From assembly GCA_021849525.1 (NCBI GenBank), contig JAJZSS010000121.1, positions 1-5,985 on the forward strand: a DNA stretch of 5,985 bases, given 5' to 3'. This document shows positions 5,564-5,985 of the stretch, in pieces. The translations under genes were made by a program, and so were the position numbers. The notes under the pieces are model-generated. The model had not been told where the DNA came from. It saw nothing but the letters and a program-made list of their open reading frames with translations, and did no database searches. Positions within the stretch are counted from its first letter, which is position 1; every line of letters begins with the position of its first letter. This stretch comes from Chloroflexota bacterium (GTDB lineage Bacteria; Chloroflexota; Anaerolineae; Anaerolineales; UBA4823).

Positions 5564-5956
5564 ATGAAAGGCAAGGAAACGATGTTCAAACCGTCACGCA
5601 GATTTATTTTGGCGCTGGTGGGCTTGCTGGCAGCGCTGGCGCTGGTTGCCTGCAATCGTGAGGCAGAAGTCACCCTGCCGCAAAACTCGGGCACCCCGGG
5701 GATGAGCGTCCTGATCACGGAGAGCGACTGCCCGACCATAGACAGCATCAAAGTCAATGATACGGTGACCTGGACCAACGCCGACAAGGTGGCACACCAC
5801 ATTTATGTCGAATATGCAGATGGCTCAATTTTTGGAGAAATCGGCCCGCTGCAGCCGGGTGATACGGTCTCAATGACGTTCCCGGAAGCGGGGGAATTCC
5901 CATATTCGTGTACTGAAGGAGTGGAACTGAACTCGACGATCAGGGTTGTGCCATGA
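5564..5956 (+). CDS. Cupredoxin-like lipoprotein with incomplete copper site
   Basis: A 130-residue exported lipoprotein. The signal peptide (SRRF, then an Ala/Leu core) ends in lipobox LVAC with Cys30 as lipid anchor. The mature part has a plastocyanin/azurin-like strand pattern: IDSIKVNDTVTWTNAD (59-74), VAHHIYV (76-82), LQPGDTVSMTF (96-106) and AGEFPYSCTEGVELNSTIRV (109-128). Type-1 copper proteins of this shape use His, Cys, His and Met. Here His78 or His79 and Cys116 are present, but the second His and the Met, expected in the loop after the Cys, are absent (TEGVELNST). Cys56 could pair with Cys116. The start is ATG 5564 (GGAGA seven bases upstream) or ATG 5582 (AGGA four bases upstream); the mature protein is the same. 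It may be a structural or redox protein without copper. Confidence 0.85.
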   Translation: MKGKETMFKPSRRFILALVGLLAALALVACNREAEVTLPQNSGTPGMSVLITESDCPTIDSIKVNDTVTWTNADKVAHHIYVEYADGSIFGEIGPLQPGDTVSMTFPEAGEFPYSCTEGVELNSTIRVVP

Positions 5957-5985
5957 CCAGCCGGGGCAGGTTTCATCGCCGCAAA
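5953..5985 (+). CDS. Start of a further gene, cut by window end
   Basis: The ATG at 5953 overlaps the preceding stop as ATGA, and AGGG lies about eight bases upstream. The frame stays open to the window end (MTSRGRFHRRK, 11 codons). The basic N-terminus would suit an exported or membrane protein. The 4-base overlap suggests translational coupling with the cupredoxin-like gene. Too little is present to name a product. Confidence 0.4.
   Translation, partial: MTSRGRFHRRK

Noticed and set aside
4936..5802. A long 288-codon minus-strand open frame
   Set aside because: It lies opposite the 2H gene and the cupredoxin-like gene, shows no domain, and its composition follows the plus-strand genes.

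Overview
The window looks like bacterial chromosome of moderate-to-high GC. Shine-Dalgarno sites are visible, lipobox signal peptides are present, and short dispersed intergenic repeats occur. The mix of lipid-anchored proteins, a secreted CAP-domain protein with an Ala/Gly-rich linker, tandem GNAT proteins and GGCGGGTT/AACCCGCC palindromes reminds me of Chloroflexota (Anaerolineae-like), but this is an impression rather than a proof. There is no phage, IS, CRISPR or RNA gene here.

Layout. Positions 1-63 hold a short palindrome. Positions 64-777 (minus strand) encode a secreted CAP/SCP-domain protein, transcribed divergently from everything else. Positions 832-3650 (plus strand) are a tandem family of six related sequences that I read as PsbP/Mog1/DcrB-fold lipoproteins. 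The three upstream copies (832-1215, 1309-1707, 1744-1926) are 5'-truncated and have lost their signal peptides. The three downstream copies (1987-2514, 2585-3127, 3114-3650) are intact, with a lipobox Cys and good ribosome binding sites. Intact copies 4 and 5 are separated by a perfect 11-bp stem-loop. Copies 5 and 6 overlap by 14 bases, with a TTG start for copy 6.

After a 137-base gap ending in a 9-bp tandem repeat comes a two-domain GNAT acetyltransferase (3788-4798). It carries an in-frame 15-bp minisatellite encoding GEPIL x3. A 2H phosphoesterase / 2'-5' RNA ligase-like protein (4828-5448) follows 29 bases later, so the two are probably co-transcribed. A second repeat-like intergenic stretch precedes a cupredoxin-like lipoprotein (5564-5956) that lacks the usual second His and Met copper ligands. 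Its stop overlaps the start of a probable further gene cut by the window end.

How the parts fit together: much of the window encodes envelope or exported proteins (CAP protein, three to six lipoproteins, cupredoxin lipoprotein), with a small cytoplasmic GNAT/2H pair between them. The most notable feature is the lipoprotein array with its polarity of decay: every damaged copy lost the 5' end and kept the 3' end, and all lie upstream of the intact ones. This could be simple birth-and-death evolution of a tandem family or, more speculatively, a store of silent partial cassettes.
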